Shown here in pieces: positions 1 to 7,480 of a DNA stretch of 10,433 nucleotides. This stretch comes from an uncultured Sutterella sp. (GTDB taxonomy: Bacteria > Pseudomonadota > Gammaproteobacteria > Burkholderiales > Burkholderiaceae_F): positions 1 to 10,433 of the forward strand of contig USHK01000027.1 in NCBI GenBank assembly GCA_900554375.1, read 5' to 3'. Position numbers and translations under genes: made by a program. Numbering within the stretch: position 1 is the stretch's first letter; each line of letters opens with the position of its first letter. Below the pieces are notes generated by a model. The model saw only the letters and a list, made by a program, of their open reading frames with translations, was not told the origin of the DNA and did no database searches.

Positions 1-49
1 ACGAGATTCATGAGCGTCTCGTGGGCTCGGAGATGTGTATAAGAGACAG
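1..49 (+). other. Illumina Nextera adapter (P7 end, i7 index, transposase end); not genomic
   Basis: Bases 1-7 match the end of the Illumina P7 oligonucleotide. Bases 8-15 (TCATGAGC) match a Nextera XT i7 index as I remember it. Bases 16-30 are the Nextera read-2 primer segment and 31-49 (AGATGTGTATAAGAGACAG) are the Tn5 mosaic end. The order is exactly that of a sequenced library molecule, so this is untrimmed adapter read-through and not a mobile element. Genomic sequence starts at about base 50. The adapter reads in frame into ettA and gives a false N-terminus, [10 protein letters not shown], from the GTG at 21. Confidence 0.98.
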
Positions 50-50
50 G

Positions 51-1340
51 CAGGCTCGCCTTGAAGCCATCATCGCTACCGGCGGTACCAATGCCGATAC
101 GCAGATGGAAATTGCGGCCGATGCTCTTCGTCTTCCACCGTGGGACGCTAAGATCGGCAATCTTTCCGGCGGTGAAAAGCGCCGTGTGGCTCTCTGCCGT
201 CTGTTGCTTTCTAAGCCGGACATGCTCCTTCTCGACGAACCGACCAACCATCTGGACGCAGAAAGCGTGGACTGGCTTGAACAGTTTCTCCAGCACTTCC
301 CCGGAACCGTCGTTGCTGTGACTCACGACCGTTACTTCCTGGACAACGCTGCCGAGTGGATTCTTGAATTGGACCGAGGTCACGGAATTCCCTGGAAAGG
401 TAACTATTCCTCCTGGCTTGACCAGAAGGAACAGCGCTTAGAGTTGGAACAGAAGAAAGAAGATGCCCGTATCAAGGCTATGAAGCACGAACTTGAATGG
501 GTTCGTCAGAATGCCAAGGGCAGACAGGCTAAGAGCAAGGCTCGTCTGAACCGCTTCGAAGAAATGTCGAGCTACGAATACCAGAAGCGTAACGAGACCA
601 ACGAAATCTTTATTCCGGTGGCAGACCGCCTCGGCGATAAAGTGATCGAATTCAAGCATGTTTCTAAGGGATTCGGCGATCGTCTTTTGATCGATGATCT
701 GAGCTTCTCAATTCCTCCCGGCGCCATCGTCGGCGTGATCGGGCCGAACGGTGCTGGTAAATCTACGCTCTTCAAGATGATTACCGGTAAGGAAACCCCG
801 GACTCCGGTGAAATCGACATCGGACCGACCGTTAAGATCAGCGCTGTTTCACAGACCCGCGAATCTCTCCCGAACGATAAGACTGTTTGGGAAGCAGTTT
901 CCGACGGCTTGGATATTCTGAAGGTCGGTAAGTTCGAGATGCCGAGTCGTGCTTATCTCGGCCGTTTTAACTTCAAGGGCGGAGATCAGCAGAAGATCGT
1001 CGGAACACTCTCCGGCGGTGAACGCGGCCGTCTTCATATGGCAAAGACTCTTCTTGCCGGCGGCAACGTGCTCCTCCTTGACGAGCCCTCTAACGACTTG
1101 GACGTTGAAACACTGCGTGCCTTGGAAGAAGCACTGCTGGAGTTTGCCGGATGCGCCATGGTCATTTCTCATGACCGTTGGTTCTTAGACCGTATTGCGA
1201 CGCACATTCTGGCTTTTGAAGGCGATTCTAAGGTTGAATTCTTTGCCGGCAACTACACGGAATACGAAGCAGACAAGAAACGCAGACTCGGAGATGCTGC
1301 AACTCCCCACAGACTGCGCTTCAAACCGCTCAAACACTAA
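51..1340 (+). CDS. ettA: Energy-dependent translational throttle protein EttA, ABC-F ATPase (5'-truncated by contig end)
   Basis: EttA is a cytoplasmic ABC-F protein that binds the ribosomal E site and gates the first steps of elongation according to ATP/ADP level. The visible 429 residues align by eye with E. coli EttA (555 aa) from about its residue 125 to the C-terminus. About 125 N-terminal residues, including the first Walker A, are therefore missing. Visible parts are the first ABC signature LSGGEKRR (162-185), first Walker [12 protein letters not shown] (about 225-257), the charged linker with [10 protein letters not shown], second Walker [10 protein letters not shown] (741-767), second signature LSGGERGR (1008-1031) and second Walker [12 protein letters not shown] (about 1071-1103). 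In that last motif a Ser replaces the usual Thr. The C-terminus is intact. No true start exists in the window: the open frame continuing back to the GTG at 21 is adapter. mnmC follows after 8 nt, so the two are probably cotranscribed. Confidence 0.95.
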   Translation, partial: QARLEAIIATGGTNADTQMEIAADALRLPPWDAKIGNLSGGEKRRVALCRLLLSKPDMLLLDEPTNHLDAESVDWLEQFLQHFPGTVVAVTHDRYFLDNAAEWILELDRGHGIPWKGNYSSWLDQKEQRLELEQKKEDARIKAMKHELEWVRQNAKGRQAKSKARLNRFEEMSSYEYQKRNETNEIFIPVADRLGDKVIEFKHVSKGFGDRLLIDDLSFSIPPGAIVGVIGPNGAGKSTLFKMITGKETPDSGEIDIGPTVKISAVSQTRESLPNDKTVWEAVSDGLDILKVGKFEMPSRAYLGRFNFKGGDQQKIVGTLSGGERGRLHMAKTLLAGGNVLLLDEPSNDLDVETLRALEEALLEFAGCAMVISHDRWFLDRIATHILAFEGDSKVEFFAGNYTEYEADKKRRLGDAATPHRLRFKPLKH

Positions 1341-1348
1341 GAGTCGAT

Positions 1349-3199
1349 ATGACCATTGCTCAAGGGAAAATTTCTCTTGACGACCGGGGCTGTGCATACA
1401 GCCCCGAGTTCGGCGATGTATATGCATCCAAAGACGGGGCTTATGAACAGTCCCGTTTTGTTTTTTTGGATGGAAACCAACTGCCTGAGAGGTGGCAGGG
1501 CAAGCCTCAATTCACGATTGTTGAGAACGGGTTCGGTCTTGGCACAAACTTTTTGACAACGCTCAAGGCATGGCGGGAAGATCTGAAAAGAAGCGGAAAG
1601 CTATTTTATTTGGCGATTGAAGGTTTTCCGCTCCAAGCGTCGGACATAAAAGCATTTGCTTCTTCGAGTCTTAAAGCGGAAGCTGAGGAGTTGGCAAGTA
1701 AATGGCCGTCGCTGACGCCGGGTGTGCATCGTTTGACGTTTGATGAAGGCTGTGTTGTCCTCGATCTCTACTTCATGCAGTCTTCTGTTGCGGCTAAAAA
1801 ACTTTCAGGTGCTTTTGATGCTTTCTACCCTGATGGGTTCTCTCCGAAGAAAAATCCCGAGATGTGGGAGCCGAGGCTTCTCAAGGGTATTTGTGCGCAC
1901 GCCCGGGAGGGCGCGACGCTAGCGACCTGGTGCGTGGCTTCAGCCGTCAGAAAAGCTTTTAGCGAAGCAGGTTTTACGATTCAAAAAGTTCCGGGTTTCG
2001 GTCATAAGTCCGAAATGACCGTAGGCCACTTTGAACCGAAATTCAAACACCGTCGCTCAACGGCCTTTTTAAATTCTGCGGAAGAACCTACAACTTCGAT
2101 CGTCATTGGTGCGGGCCTGGCCGGTTCTGCCGTAGCATGTGAGCTTGCCCGACGAGGTACGAAAGTTCAGGTTCTCGATGCGGGCCCGGTAGGCGCTTCC
2201 GGCGCGTCAGCGCTTCGCTGGGGCGTCGTGCACGCGCAGCCCTCCGGTGACGATAATCAGTTATTCAGGCTGACAAGATCCGGTTTGGAAATGCTGCAAG
2301 AAGAATTGCAGCGCTATTCGAAGTTGGTTCGGACTTCAGGACTTTTCCAAATGGCTCGGGACGAAGCCGAACTCCAAAAATGGCACCAGTGGTTTGCGCA
2401 GTCAAAACCTTTTAGTTTCCCGAAAGATTTCCTTCGGTTAATGTCAACGGAAGAAGCGGAGGAAAGAATAGGTTTAAAGCCTCGGTGGGGCGGTCTTTGG
2501 CACGAAGGCGCCGGTATCGTTGCCGTTGCTGAATGGGTTAGGGCACGTCTGAATCGCTCGGGTGCTTCCTTGCTGTTTAACACTCGAGTCGACTCTCTGT
2601 CGAAGCAGGGAAAAAAGTGGCAGGCCAAAGACCGCTATGGGCAAATCATTACCGAGGCGGACGCCGTCGTAGTGTGCTGCGCGGCTGAAACTGCAAACCT
2701 TCTTCCCGGGGCTGAACTTCCTTTAACTCAGTGGAAAGGCCGATTGTCTCTGCTCTGTGAGGGCGCTTTAAATGAATTAGAAGGCGCGGTGACGGGACCG
2801 GGCTATGCGATCCACAGTCCGGACAACTGGATCGGCGTCGGAGCTACCTATGAAAGTGCCGAGAAGCAAATATCGCGAGAAGAGGCACACCGGAAGAATC
2901 TTTCTCATTTGACGGAGTTATTTCCGCAATTGAATGAAGCGGACGCTGCCGGATTCTACGAAGGATTTCGCTGCGTGGCGCCGGATCGATTGCCGGTTGT
3001 CGGACAAATTCCGGTAACTGAAGAGTTTCCGGATGCGACCGGTATTTACGTAAGCTGTGCTATGGGCTCTCGCGGCACCGTGTTCAATGAGCTTGCAGCT
3101 AAGGTTATAGCAGCACAAATGTTTAATGAGGCAATTCCTTTAGAAGCCGATCTTCTGCGGGCAATTGATCCCGGGAGATTTGCAAAAAAGACCCGGTAA
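1349..3199 (+). CDS. mnmC: Bifunctional tRNA U34 modification enzyme MnmC (methyltransferase plus FAD oxidoreductase)
   Basis: MnmC completes mnm5(s2)U34 in the anticodon of tRNAs for Lys, Glu, Gln and others. The C-terminal FAD domain removes the carboxymethyl group from cmnm5U, and the N-terminal domain methylates the resulting nm5U with S-adenosylmethionine. The 616-residue product has both halves. The methyltransferase half covers about residues 1-245, with the AdoMet-binding loop ENGFGLGTN (59-67) and the catalytic-region motif DAFYPDGFSPKKNPEMW (157-173). The FAD/DAO half starts with the Rossmann motif IGAGLAGSAVA (about 252-262) and ends with the typical CAMGSRG segment (about 570-576). 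It is somewhat shorter than the 668-residue E. coli protein, but no domain is missing. The ATG at 1349 is preceded by AAGAG eight nucleotides after the ettA stop, consistent with an operon. Confidence 0.96.
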   Translation: MTIAQGKISLDDRGCAYSPEFGDVYASKDGAYEQSRFVFLDGNQLPERWQGKPQFTIVENGFGLGTNFLTTLKAWREDLKRSGKLFYLAIEGFPLQASDIKAFASSSLKAEAEELASKWPSLTPGVHRLTFDEGCVVLDLYFMQSSVAAKKLSGAFDAFYPDGFSPKKNPEMWEPRLLKGICAHAREGATLATWCVASAVRKAFSEAGFTIQKVPGFGHKSEMTVGHFEPKFKHRRSTAFLNSAEEPTTSIVIGAGLAGSAVACELARRGTKVQVLDAGPVGASGASALRWGVVHAQPSGDDNQLFRLTRSGLEMLQEELQRYSKLVRTSGLFQMARDEAELQKWHQWFAQSKPFSFPKDFLRLMSTEEAEERIGLKPRWGGLWHEGAGIVAVAEWVRARLNRSGASLLFNTRVDSLSKQGKKWQAKDRYGQIITEADAVVVCCAAETANLLPGAELPLTQWKGRLSLLCEGALNELEGAVTGPGYAIHSPDNWIGVGATYESAEKQISREEAHRKNLSHLTELFPQLNEADAAGFYEGFRCVAPDRLPVVGQIPVTEEFPDATGIYVSCAMGSRGTVFNELAAKVIAAQMFNEAIPLEADLLRAIDPGRFAKKTR

Positions 3200-3207
3200 A
3201 CGGAGCA

Positions 3208-3236
3208 TTGTTGCGGCTGCGGGCGGCTCGTAAAAT
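3208..3236 (+). promoter_or_regulatory. Predicted sigma-70 promoter for rarD
   Basis: A -35 box TTGTTG (3208-3213) and a -10 box TAAAAT (3231-3236) are separated by exactly 17 nt, placing the start of transcription near 3243, about 27 nt before the rarD start codon. The -10 box matches the consensus at five of six positions and the -35 box at three. No terminator is visible between mnmC and this site, so read-through into rarD is also possible. Confidence 0.5.
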
Positions 3237-3269
3237 ATGAGCCACAACAAACCGCAAAAATAATTATCT

Positions 3270-4175
3270 ATGACCGCTCAAACCAAGGGATTACTCGCCG
3301 CAGTCGGCGCTTACCTCTGCTGGGGCTTTATGGCTTTGTACTGGGCCTTATTCGACAGTGTTCGAGGCTGGGAAGTTATCGGACATCGAGTCCTCTGGTC
3401 GCTGATTTTAATCTCAGCTTTCCTTATGCTGATCGGGCGGTTTTCTGAGATTTTCAGTACGCTTTGTACCTTTAAAAAGCAGCCGATTCAATATTTCAAT
3501 TTATTCGCCGCGGCAGCGATTGCGGCAATTAACTGGTGGATCAACGTTTACGCAGCCACGTCCAATCAAGTCATTGAGCTTGGCATCGGCATGTTCTTAA
3601 CTCCTTTGTTTACCGTTGCGTTAGGTGTCGTGTTTTTCCGAGAGCGTCTGAGCCGATTAAAGCAGTTGAGTGTATTTTTGCCATTTCTCGGTGTGAGCAT
3701 CATGATCTATACGCTGGGGCGGATGCCGTGGATTGCATTAGGAGTGTCTTCTTCTTGGGCGCTGTACGGAGTTTTTAAGAAGCGGCTCGGAATTGATCCA
3801 TGGGTGAGCAATGCGTTGGAGGCTTCTCTTATGCTGCCCTTTGCTATTGCCTACCTGTTTTATCTTGACGCCAACGGAGTCGGAGCATTCTTAGCAGGCG
3901 GCACCTACATCACGATTCTTCTCATTAGTGTAGGTCTGGTGACATCAGTGCCGATGATTGCCTTCTCAGCCGCAGCTAATGTCCTTCCGCTGACGATCCT
4001 CGGCTTTATTCAGTATATGAACCCGATCCTAACATTGTTGGTCGGACTGGTTTTCTTCCATGAACCGTTTAATCACCAGCAGCTCATTCCTTTATTGTTT
4101 ATTTGGGCGGGCATTCTGACCTTTATCTACAGCGAATTTCGAGAGAAAACAGGTCGAAAAATTCAAACGGCTTAG
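3270..4175 (+). CDS. rarD: RarD-like EamA/DMT-superfamily permease
   Basis: This is a 301-residue, strongly hydrophobic inner-membrane protein with about ten predicted transmembrane segments, arranged as the two EamA repeats of the drug/metabolite transporter superfamily. It follows E. coli RarD along its length: AYLCWGFMALYW near the N-terminus, HRVLWSL after the first helix, NWWINVYAATSNQVIELGIGMFLTPL in the middle, and LTILGFIQYMNPILTLLVGLVFFHEPF near the end. RarD is named for a chloramphenicol-sensitivity phenotype and its natural substrate is not firmly known. Some relatives move amino acids or other small metabolites. The ATG at 3270 has no clear Shine-Dalgarno sequence but gives a family-typical N-terminus. 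No hairpin terminator follows, and the next gene starts about 165 nt later. Confidence 0.9.
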   Translation: MTAQTKGLLAAVGAYLCWGFMALYWALFDSVRGWEVIGHRVLWSLILISAFLMLIGRFSEIFSTLCTFKKQPIQYFNLFAAAAIAAINWWINVYAATSNQVIELGIGMFLTPLFTVALGVVFFRERLSRLKQLSVFLPFLGVSIMIYTLGRMPWIALGVSSSWALYGVFKKRLGIDPWVSNALEASLMLPFAIAYLFYLDANGVGAFLAGGTYITILLISVGLVTSVPMIAFSAAANVLPLTILGFIQYMNPILTLLVGLVFFHEPFNHQQLIPLLFIWAGILTFIYSEFREKTGRKIQTA

Positions 4176-4277
4176 GCTTGATAATCGAAGTTGAACGGAG
4201 CGAAACCTGACATAAAAGCGAACGTTAAGATACTTCCCCTTGGAGCGTGAAATATTCATAGATTGCAAGCTAACTGA

Positions 4278-4306
4278 CTGAAGAAACGTCAAAAATCACT
4301 TATCAT
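4278..4306 (+). promoter_or_regulatory. Possible weak promoter before the small membrane protein gene
   Basis: A -10-like TATCAT (4301-4306) lies 17 nt after CTGAAG (4278-4283), a poor -35 match. Transcription would start near 4313, which leaves about 28 nt of leader before the ATG at 4341. That spacing is why the ATG is favoured over the TTG at 4320. The rest of the gap from 4176 shows no RNA gene, terminator or repeat that I can recognise. Confidence 0.25.
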
Positions 4307-4340
4307 TACGCGTTGCTTTTTGTTTTGGTCCGTGTTTTCT

Positions 4341-4697
4341 ATGTTTATCGTCTCCCGTTATCGAGCTCCGTGGGTTGCCTTTGCTTTTATCGCAGTGGTG
4401 TCTATCGGTGCTTTTATGCGTTTTCAGCAAAGTGCGGAAACGGACGCGAAAAACTTAGAACTCGACAGAGCAGAGTTTCAGCTTTTTAAGAAAGATTTAG
4501 CTCCGGTTAAATTGCCCGAGAAGACCATGAATTCCACGGTGCTCTTCGAGCTCTTCCGGTGCGGCGTGCGTTCGATTAACGAAGCAGGCTACTGCAATAA
4601 GATCGGAGAGGACTTCTTCAAGGGTCTGTCCGACGAACAAAAGACAGCCATTCGTCCGATTTTCAATAAATACTTTAATAACCGTCCTGTTAGGTAG
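4341..4697 (+). CDS. Small single-pass membrane-anchored protein of unknown function
   Basis: I do not recognise this 118-residue protein. It begins with a short basic segment (MFIVSRYR) followed by one hydrophobic helix at about residues 9-26. The remaining roughly 90 residues are polar and predicted to face the periplasm by the positive-inside rule. Two cysteines (74 and 85) lie eleven residues apart in FRCGVRSINEAGYCNK and could form a disulfide there. It ends with LSDEQKTAIRPIFNKYF, a probable amphipathic helix. An in-frame TTG at 4320 would add seven residues, but neither start has a good ribosome-binding site, and ATG was chosen because the first residues then match an uncleaved signal anchor. 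The stop lies 11 nt before uppP, so the two genes are probably cotranscribed, which hints at an envelope role without defining one. Confidence 0.7.
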   Translation: MFIVSRYRAPWVAFAFIAVVSIGAFMRFQQSAETDAKNLELDRAEFQLFKKDLAPVKLPEKTMNSTVLFELFRCGVRSINEAGYCNKIGEDFFKGLSDEQKTAIRPIFNKYFNNRPVR

Positions 4698-4708
4698 GCA
4701 GTTTTCTC

Positions 4709-5536
4709 ATGGATTGGATTCTTTATTTAAAAGCCGTCATCCTCGGTATCGTTGAGGGCCTGACTGAATTTTTACCGGTTTCTTCCACAGGTCATTTGAT
4801 TGTAGCCGGCAGCTTATTGGATTACACAGGGCAGGAAGCGGACACCTTTTACATTGCGATTCAGGCCGGCGCCATCTTTGCTGTGTGCTGGCATTACCGT
4901 CAGCGTTTGATTGATATTTGTTTAGGTTTGTTCTCTGACAAAGTTCAGCAGCGTTTGGCCGTCAACACGATTGTTGCCTTCTTGCCTGCGGCGGTGATCG
5001 GTGTATTGGTCGCAAGCTACATTAAGAGATGGCTCTTTAATCCGATCGCGGTTGCGACTGCTCTTGTCGTCGGTGGTGTGATTATTCTCATCGTTGAGTA
5101 TTATCAAGACAAGAAGACCTATAAGCCGCGTGTAGAAACAATGGATGATATGAACTGGAAAGACGCTCTGAAAGTGGGCTTCCTACAGTGTCTGGCGATG
5201 ATTCCGGGCACCAGCCGTTCAGGTGCGACGATTATCGGCGGTCTTTGCATCGGTCTGTCCAGAAAGGCGGCAACGGAATTCTCTTTCTTCCTGGCAATCC
5301 CGACGATTTTCGGCGCTACCGTTTATGACCTCTGGAAGTCTAGAGATGTGCTGACTGCCACAGCGCTTCCCATGATCTCTATCGGTTTTGTGGTTTCGTT
5401 CTTCTCTGCACTCGTCGTGGTTCGCTGGCTGCTTCACTACGTTTCCAAACACGACTTTTCTGCTTTTGGTTGGTACCGAATCTTCTTCGGCGGCGTCATT
5501 CTTCTGACGTGGTGGACAGGTTTGGTTCAGTGGTAA
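4709..5536 (+). CDS. uppP: Undecaprenyl-diphosphate phosphatase UppP (BacA)
   Basis: UppP removes a phosphate from undecaprenyl diphosphate, regenerating the lipid carrier for peptidoglycan and other envelope polymers. Its gene also gives bacitracin resistance when overexpressed. The 275-residue inner-membrane protein has the two family signatures. The first is the acidic ExxxE motif at E16 and E20 running into PVSSTGH (23-29); the second is PGTSRSGAT (166-174), with the catalytic arginine expected at 170. EFSFFLAIP follows, as in E. coli BacA (273 aa). About eight transmembrane segments are expected. The ATG at 4709 is 11 nt after the upstream small gene and is preceded by a GGTAGG stretch that may serve as a weak ribosome-binding site. 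Transcription ends at the strong hairpin just downstream. Confidence 0.97.
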   Translation: MDWILYLKAVILGIVEGLTEFLPVSSTGHLIVAGSLLDYTGQEADTFYIAIQAGAIFAVCWHYRQRLIDICLGLFSDKVQQRLAVNTIVAFLPAAVIGVLVASYIKRWLFNPIAVATALVVGGVIILIVEYYQDKKTYKPRVETMDDMNWKDALKVGFLQCLAMIPGTSRSGATIIGGLCIGLSRKAATEFSFFLAIPTIFGATVYDLWKSRDVLTATALPMISIGFVVSFFSALVVVRWLLHYVSKHDFSAFGWYRIFFGGVILLTWWTGLVQW

Positions 5537-5550
5537 CGAGCCAAAGAAAT

Positions 5551-5585
5551 TAAAACGAACGGCGCCGAGGCGCCGTTTGGTTTTT
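5551..5585. terminator. Bidirectional Rho-independent terminator between uppP and trmB
   Basis: A perfect 8-bp stem AACGGCGC (5558-5565) / GCGCCGTT (5570-5577) closes a CGAG loop. On the plus strand it is followed by TGGTTTTT. On the minus strand the complement of the AAATTAAAACG flank gives a T-rich tail. It therefore suits both convergent genes, uppP ending at 5536 and trmB ending at 5594. Confidence 0.9.
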
Positions 5586-5593
5586 CTGAGGCT

Positions 5594-6316
5594 TTAGATC
5601 TTGCGAAAAATGAAATCCCAGCATCCGTGCCCCAAACGATTGCCGCGCTCATTGAATTTTGTCGTCGGACGCTTAATAAGCGGATTTTCCGGCTGGGGAG
5701 CGGCTCCTTCGTGGAGGTTTTCTAATGCCGGCTCAGCAGATAGGACTTCCAGCATCTGCTCGGCGTAATTTTCCCAGTCGGTGGCGCAGTGAAAGTAGGC
5801 GCCTTTTTTCATTTTCGGAACGAGGAGTTTTAAGAAGCTCTCGTTAATCAGACGACGCTTATGATGACGGGCTTTTCTCCAAGGATCCGGGAAGAAGATA
5901 TGTACCCCGTCCAGAGACTCTTCTTCGAGCATGTCTCTAACAACTTCTACAGCATCGTGACGGAAGATGCGGACGTTTTTGAGGTTCATGTCATGCAGGC
6001 GTTTGCTTAACGCACCAACGCCGGCAGCGAAAACTTCGCACCCAATGAAATTGATTTCGGGATGAGCCTGGGCGATGGCGGCAGTGGTTTCTCCCATACC
6101 GCAGCCGATCTCAAGGACCAGCGGATTGTTATTTCCGAAGGTCTTAATCGCATCGAACTTTTGATTGGCGTCATAGGGAATTTCGTACAGAGGAAGCAAC
6201 TCTTCTAAGGCTTTTTCCTGAGCGTTGCTGATATGTCCGCGGCGCATGCAGAAGCTGCGAATATGACGTTTTTTCAATTCTTCGATTTGTTCAGCGGTCA
6301 GCGGTTCTGATGACAT
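5594..6316 (-). CDS. trmB: tRNA (guanine(46)-N7)-methyltransferase TrmB
   Basis: TrmB uses S-adenosylmethionine to form m7G46 in the variable loop of many tRNAs, in the cytoplasm. The 240-residue protein is full length. It has IRSFCMRRG (19-27), the AdoMet-binding LEIGCGMGE (68-76) with the following acidic residue E94, HDAVEV (120-125), the family signature FFPDPWRKARHHKRR (141-155), HCATDWENYA (176-185) and the substrate-binding TKFxxRG (219-225). The start at 6316 has an AAGGA ribosome-binding site about 9 nt upstream. tRNA-Gly(CCC) lies 189 nt upstream on the same strand with no obvious terminator between them, so partial cotranscription is possible. No strong separate promoter was found in that gap, only weak matches. 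Confidence 0.97.
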   Translation of the reverse strand: MSSEPLTAEQIEELKKRHIRSFCMRRGHISNAQEKALEELLPLYEIPYDANQKFDAIKTFGNNNPLVLEIGCGMGETTAAIAQAHPEINFIGCEVFAAGVGALSKRLHDMNLKNVRIFRHDAVEVVRDMLEEESLDGVHIFFPDPWRKARHHKRRLINESFLKLLVPKMKKGAYFHCATDWENYAEQMLEVLSAEPALENLHEGAAPQPENPLIKRPTTKFNERGNRLGHGCWDFIFRKI

Positions 6317-6505
6317 GAAAAGGATCCTTAATAAAAGCGAGGCTCAATTTTAGAAAATAAAGACGTGATTGTCTGCGATATTTTCTTGAAGTTACAAGCG
6401 GTTATAGAATTTCTCAACGCTAACCAAATACTCAAGGTTGAGCTCGGACCCGAGGATTACGTAGATCAGCGGAGGAAGGCTTGCGAGGTCGATGCAAGGA
6501 GAGTC

Positions 6506-6579
6506 TGGAGCGGGTGAGGGGAATCGAACCCCCGTCGTAAGCTTGGGAAGCTTCTGCTCTACCATTGAGCTACACCCGC
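6506..6579 (-). tRNA. tRNA-Gly, anticodon CCC
   Basis: The complement folds into a 74-nt cloverleaf that includes an encoded CCA (6506-6508). The acceptor GCGGGTG pairs fully with CACCCGC. The D arm is GCTC...GAGC, the anticodon loop is TTCCCAA with CCC complementary to 6545-6547, the variable loop is only four bases (CGAC), and the T arm is GGGGG-TTCGATT-CCCCT. Base pair 27-43 would be a G-A mismatch. The tRNA reads GGG codons. The four-base variable loop has A rather than G at position 46, so this tRNA should not be a TrmB substrate even though trmB is downstream. Confidence 0.97.
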
Positions 6580-6593
6580 ATTCGGTGAGCTCG

Positions 6594-6599
6594 ATTGTA
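6594..6599 (-). promoter_or_regulatory. Candidate -10 box for tRNA-Gly
   Basis: On the minus strand TACAAT (complement of 6594-6599) matches the -10 consensus at five of six positions and lies about 15 nt before the mature tRNA 5' end. No good -35 box is present at 16-18 nt upstream, so the call rests on the -10 box and position alone. Confidence 0.35.
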
Positions 6600-6620
6600 C
6601 TCGAAATTTCACAAATTGTT

Positions 6621-6645
6621 GCGGATGCGAAATGGAAGTATCCGC
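6621..6645. repeat. Inverted repeat GCGGATGC / GTATCCGC
   Basis: Arms at 6621-6628 and 6638-6645 can pair over 8 bp (one G-T) around a 9-nt loop. It lies between the divergent tRNA-Gly and the flavodoxin/ferredoxin gene, in the expected upstream promoter region of both. There is no T-tract beside it, so a terminator role is unlikely. Confidence 0.4.
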
Positions 6646-6656
6646 GTGCTTTCTCT

Positions 6657-6680
6657 CATATGGCTTCCCTCCACCATATG
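6657..6680. repeat. Perfect inverted repeat CATATGG / CCATATG
   Basis: Seven-base perfect arms at 6657-6663 and 6674-6680 flank a 10-nt spacer, giving a 17-nt centre-to-centre distance. The repeat lies 36-60 nt before the start codon of the flavodoxin/ferredoxin gene. Size and place would suit an operator for a dimeric regulator, but I cannot name one. Confidence 0.45.
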
Positions 6681-6716
6681 TAAAAATGAAGCAAACTAAC
6701 TTCAACATCAAATCTC

Positions 6717-7466
6717 ATGTCCTCTATTGCTCTAGTTTATTTTTCGCCTACGGGTAACTCAAAGAAAGCTGTCACTTCAATCAGCGAGCTTCCGTGTGTC
6801 AGTGTCAAAACATTTGATATCACGGGCAACGTAGAAATTCCAGATACCGACCTCAGCGGTTTTGATTTCGTAGTGTTCGGGGCGCCCGTTTATGCTGGAA
6901 GAATCCCGGCTTGTAGCGTAGAACGCTTTAAAAAAATGAAAGGAAGCGGGACCCCCTGTGCGTTAGTGCTCACTTACGGCAACCGAGCTTACGAAGATGC
7001 TCCGAGAGAACTGGGAGACATTGTTTCGGCTAATGGCTTCCGAATTAAAGGTGTTGCCACGATGGCATCTCAGCATACTTACGGACAGATTCAGTTAGGT
7101 CGACCTAATAAGGACGATATTGCTGAACTTCAGGAGTTTTATTTCCATGTACTGGCCAAAGCTGAGGAATCTGAAGTTGTGGTTCCTCCGGGGAATTATC
7201 CTTATAAAGTCGTCGAGACTAAAGCTAAATTTAAACCGACGACAAACAGCAACTGTTTAGCCTGCGGGATGTGCGTCAGAGATTGTCCGGTCGGAGCGAT
7301 CGAAGAAGATATCAAGACTGTAAACGACAGCTGTATCGGCTGTTTGCGCTGTGTTAAGAATTGCCCGATGAAAGCGAAATCAGTTGTTGCGGAGGCCTTC
7401 TCAGACTTTGAAAAACTTCTTTCTGAACGTCTTAAAAACCGTAAAGAAAACGAATTCTTTGTGTGA
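6717..7466 (+). CDS. Flavodoxin-like / two-[4Fe-4S] ferredoxin fusion protein (EFR1 type)
   Basis: This 249-residue protein looks like the EFR1-type flavodoxin-ferredoxin fusions common in anaerobes. The N-terminal half is flavodoxin-like: the FMN phosphate-binding loop YFSPTGNSKKA lies at residues 8-18 and a second flavin-contact region, FGAPVYAGRIP, at about 54-64. The C-terminal part carries two classical [4Fe-4S] motifs, C180-x2-C183-x2-C186-x3-C190-P and C206-x2-C209-x2-C212-x3-C216-P. It should pass single electrons between FMN and iron-sulfur clusters in the cytoplasm; its partners are unknown. The only in-frame start after the TGA at 6687 is the ATG at 6717, which has no Shine-Dalgarno sequence. 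A weak promoter candidate is TTGTTG (6616-6621) with TATCCG (6639-6644). The gene stands alone, convergent with metI, so context does not reveal its job. Confidence 0.9.
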   Translation: MSSIALVYFSPTGNSKKAVTSISELPCVSVKTFDITGNVEIPDTDLSGFDFVVFGAPVYAGRIPACSVERFKKMKGSGTPCALVLTYGNRAYEDAPRELGDIVSANGFRIKGVATMASQHTYGQIQLGRPNKDDIAELQEFYFHVLAKAEESEVVVPPGNYPYKVVETKAKFKPTTNSNCLACGMCVRDCPVGAIEEDIKTVNDSCIGCLRCVKNCPMKAKSVVAEAFSDFEKLLSERLKNRKENEFFV

Positions 7467-7480
7467 TGAAGTTCTCAGAG

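Noticed and set aside
31..49. Tn5 mosaic ends at both contig ends as evidence for a composite transposon
   Set aside because: They are accompanied by sequencing primer, index and flow-cell segments, which only library adapters have, and there is no transposase gene.
8..247. Minus-strand 79-residue open frame ending in [13 protein letters not shown]
   Set aside because: It is antisense to ettA and to the adapter. Its C-terminal string is the reverse translation of the Nextera sequence.
4320..4340. TTG at 4320 as the start of the small membrane protein
   Set aside because: There is no ribosome-binding site, it would lie only about 7 nt from the likely transcription start, and the ATG at 4341 gives a normal signal-anchor N-terminus.
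6492..6683. Plus-strand 63-residue open frame beginning MQGESGAGEGNRTPVV
   Set aside because: It is the complement of tRNA-Gly(CCC), a common false protein call over tRNA genes.
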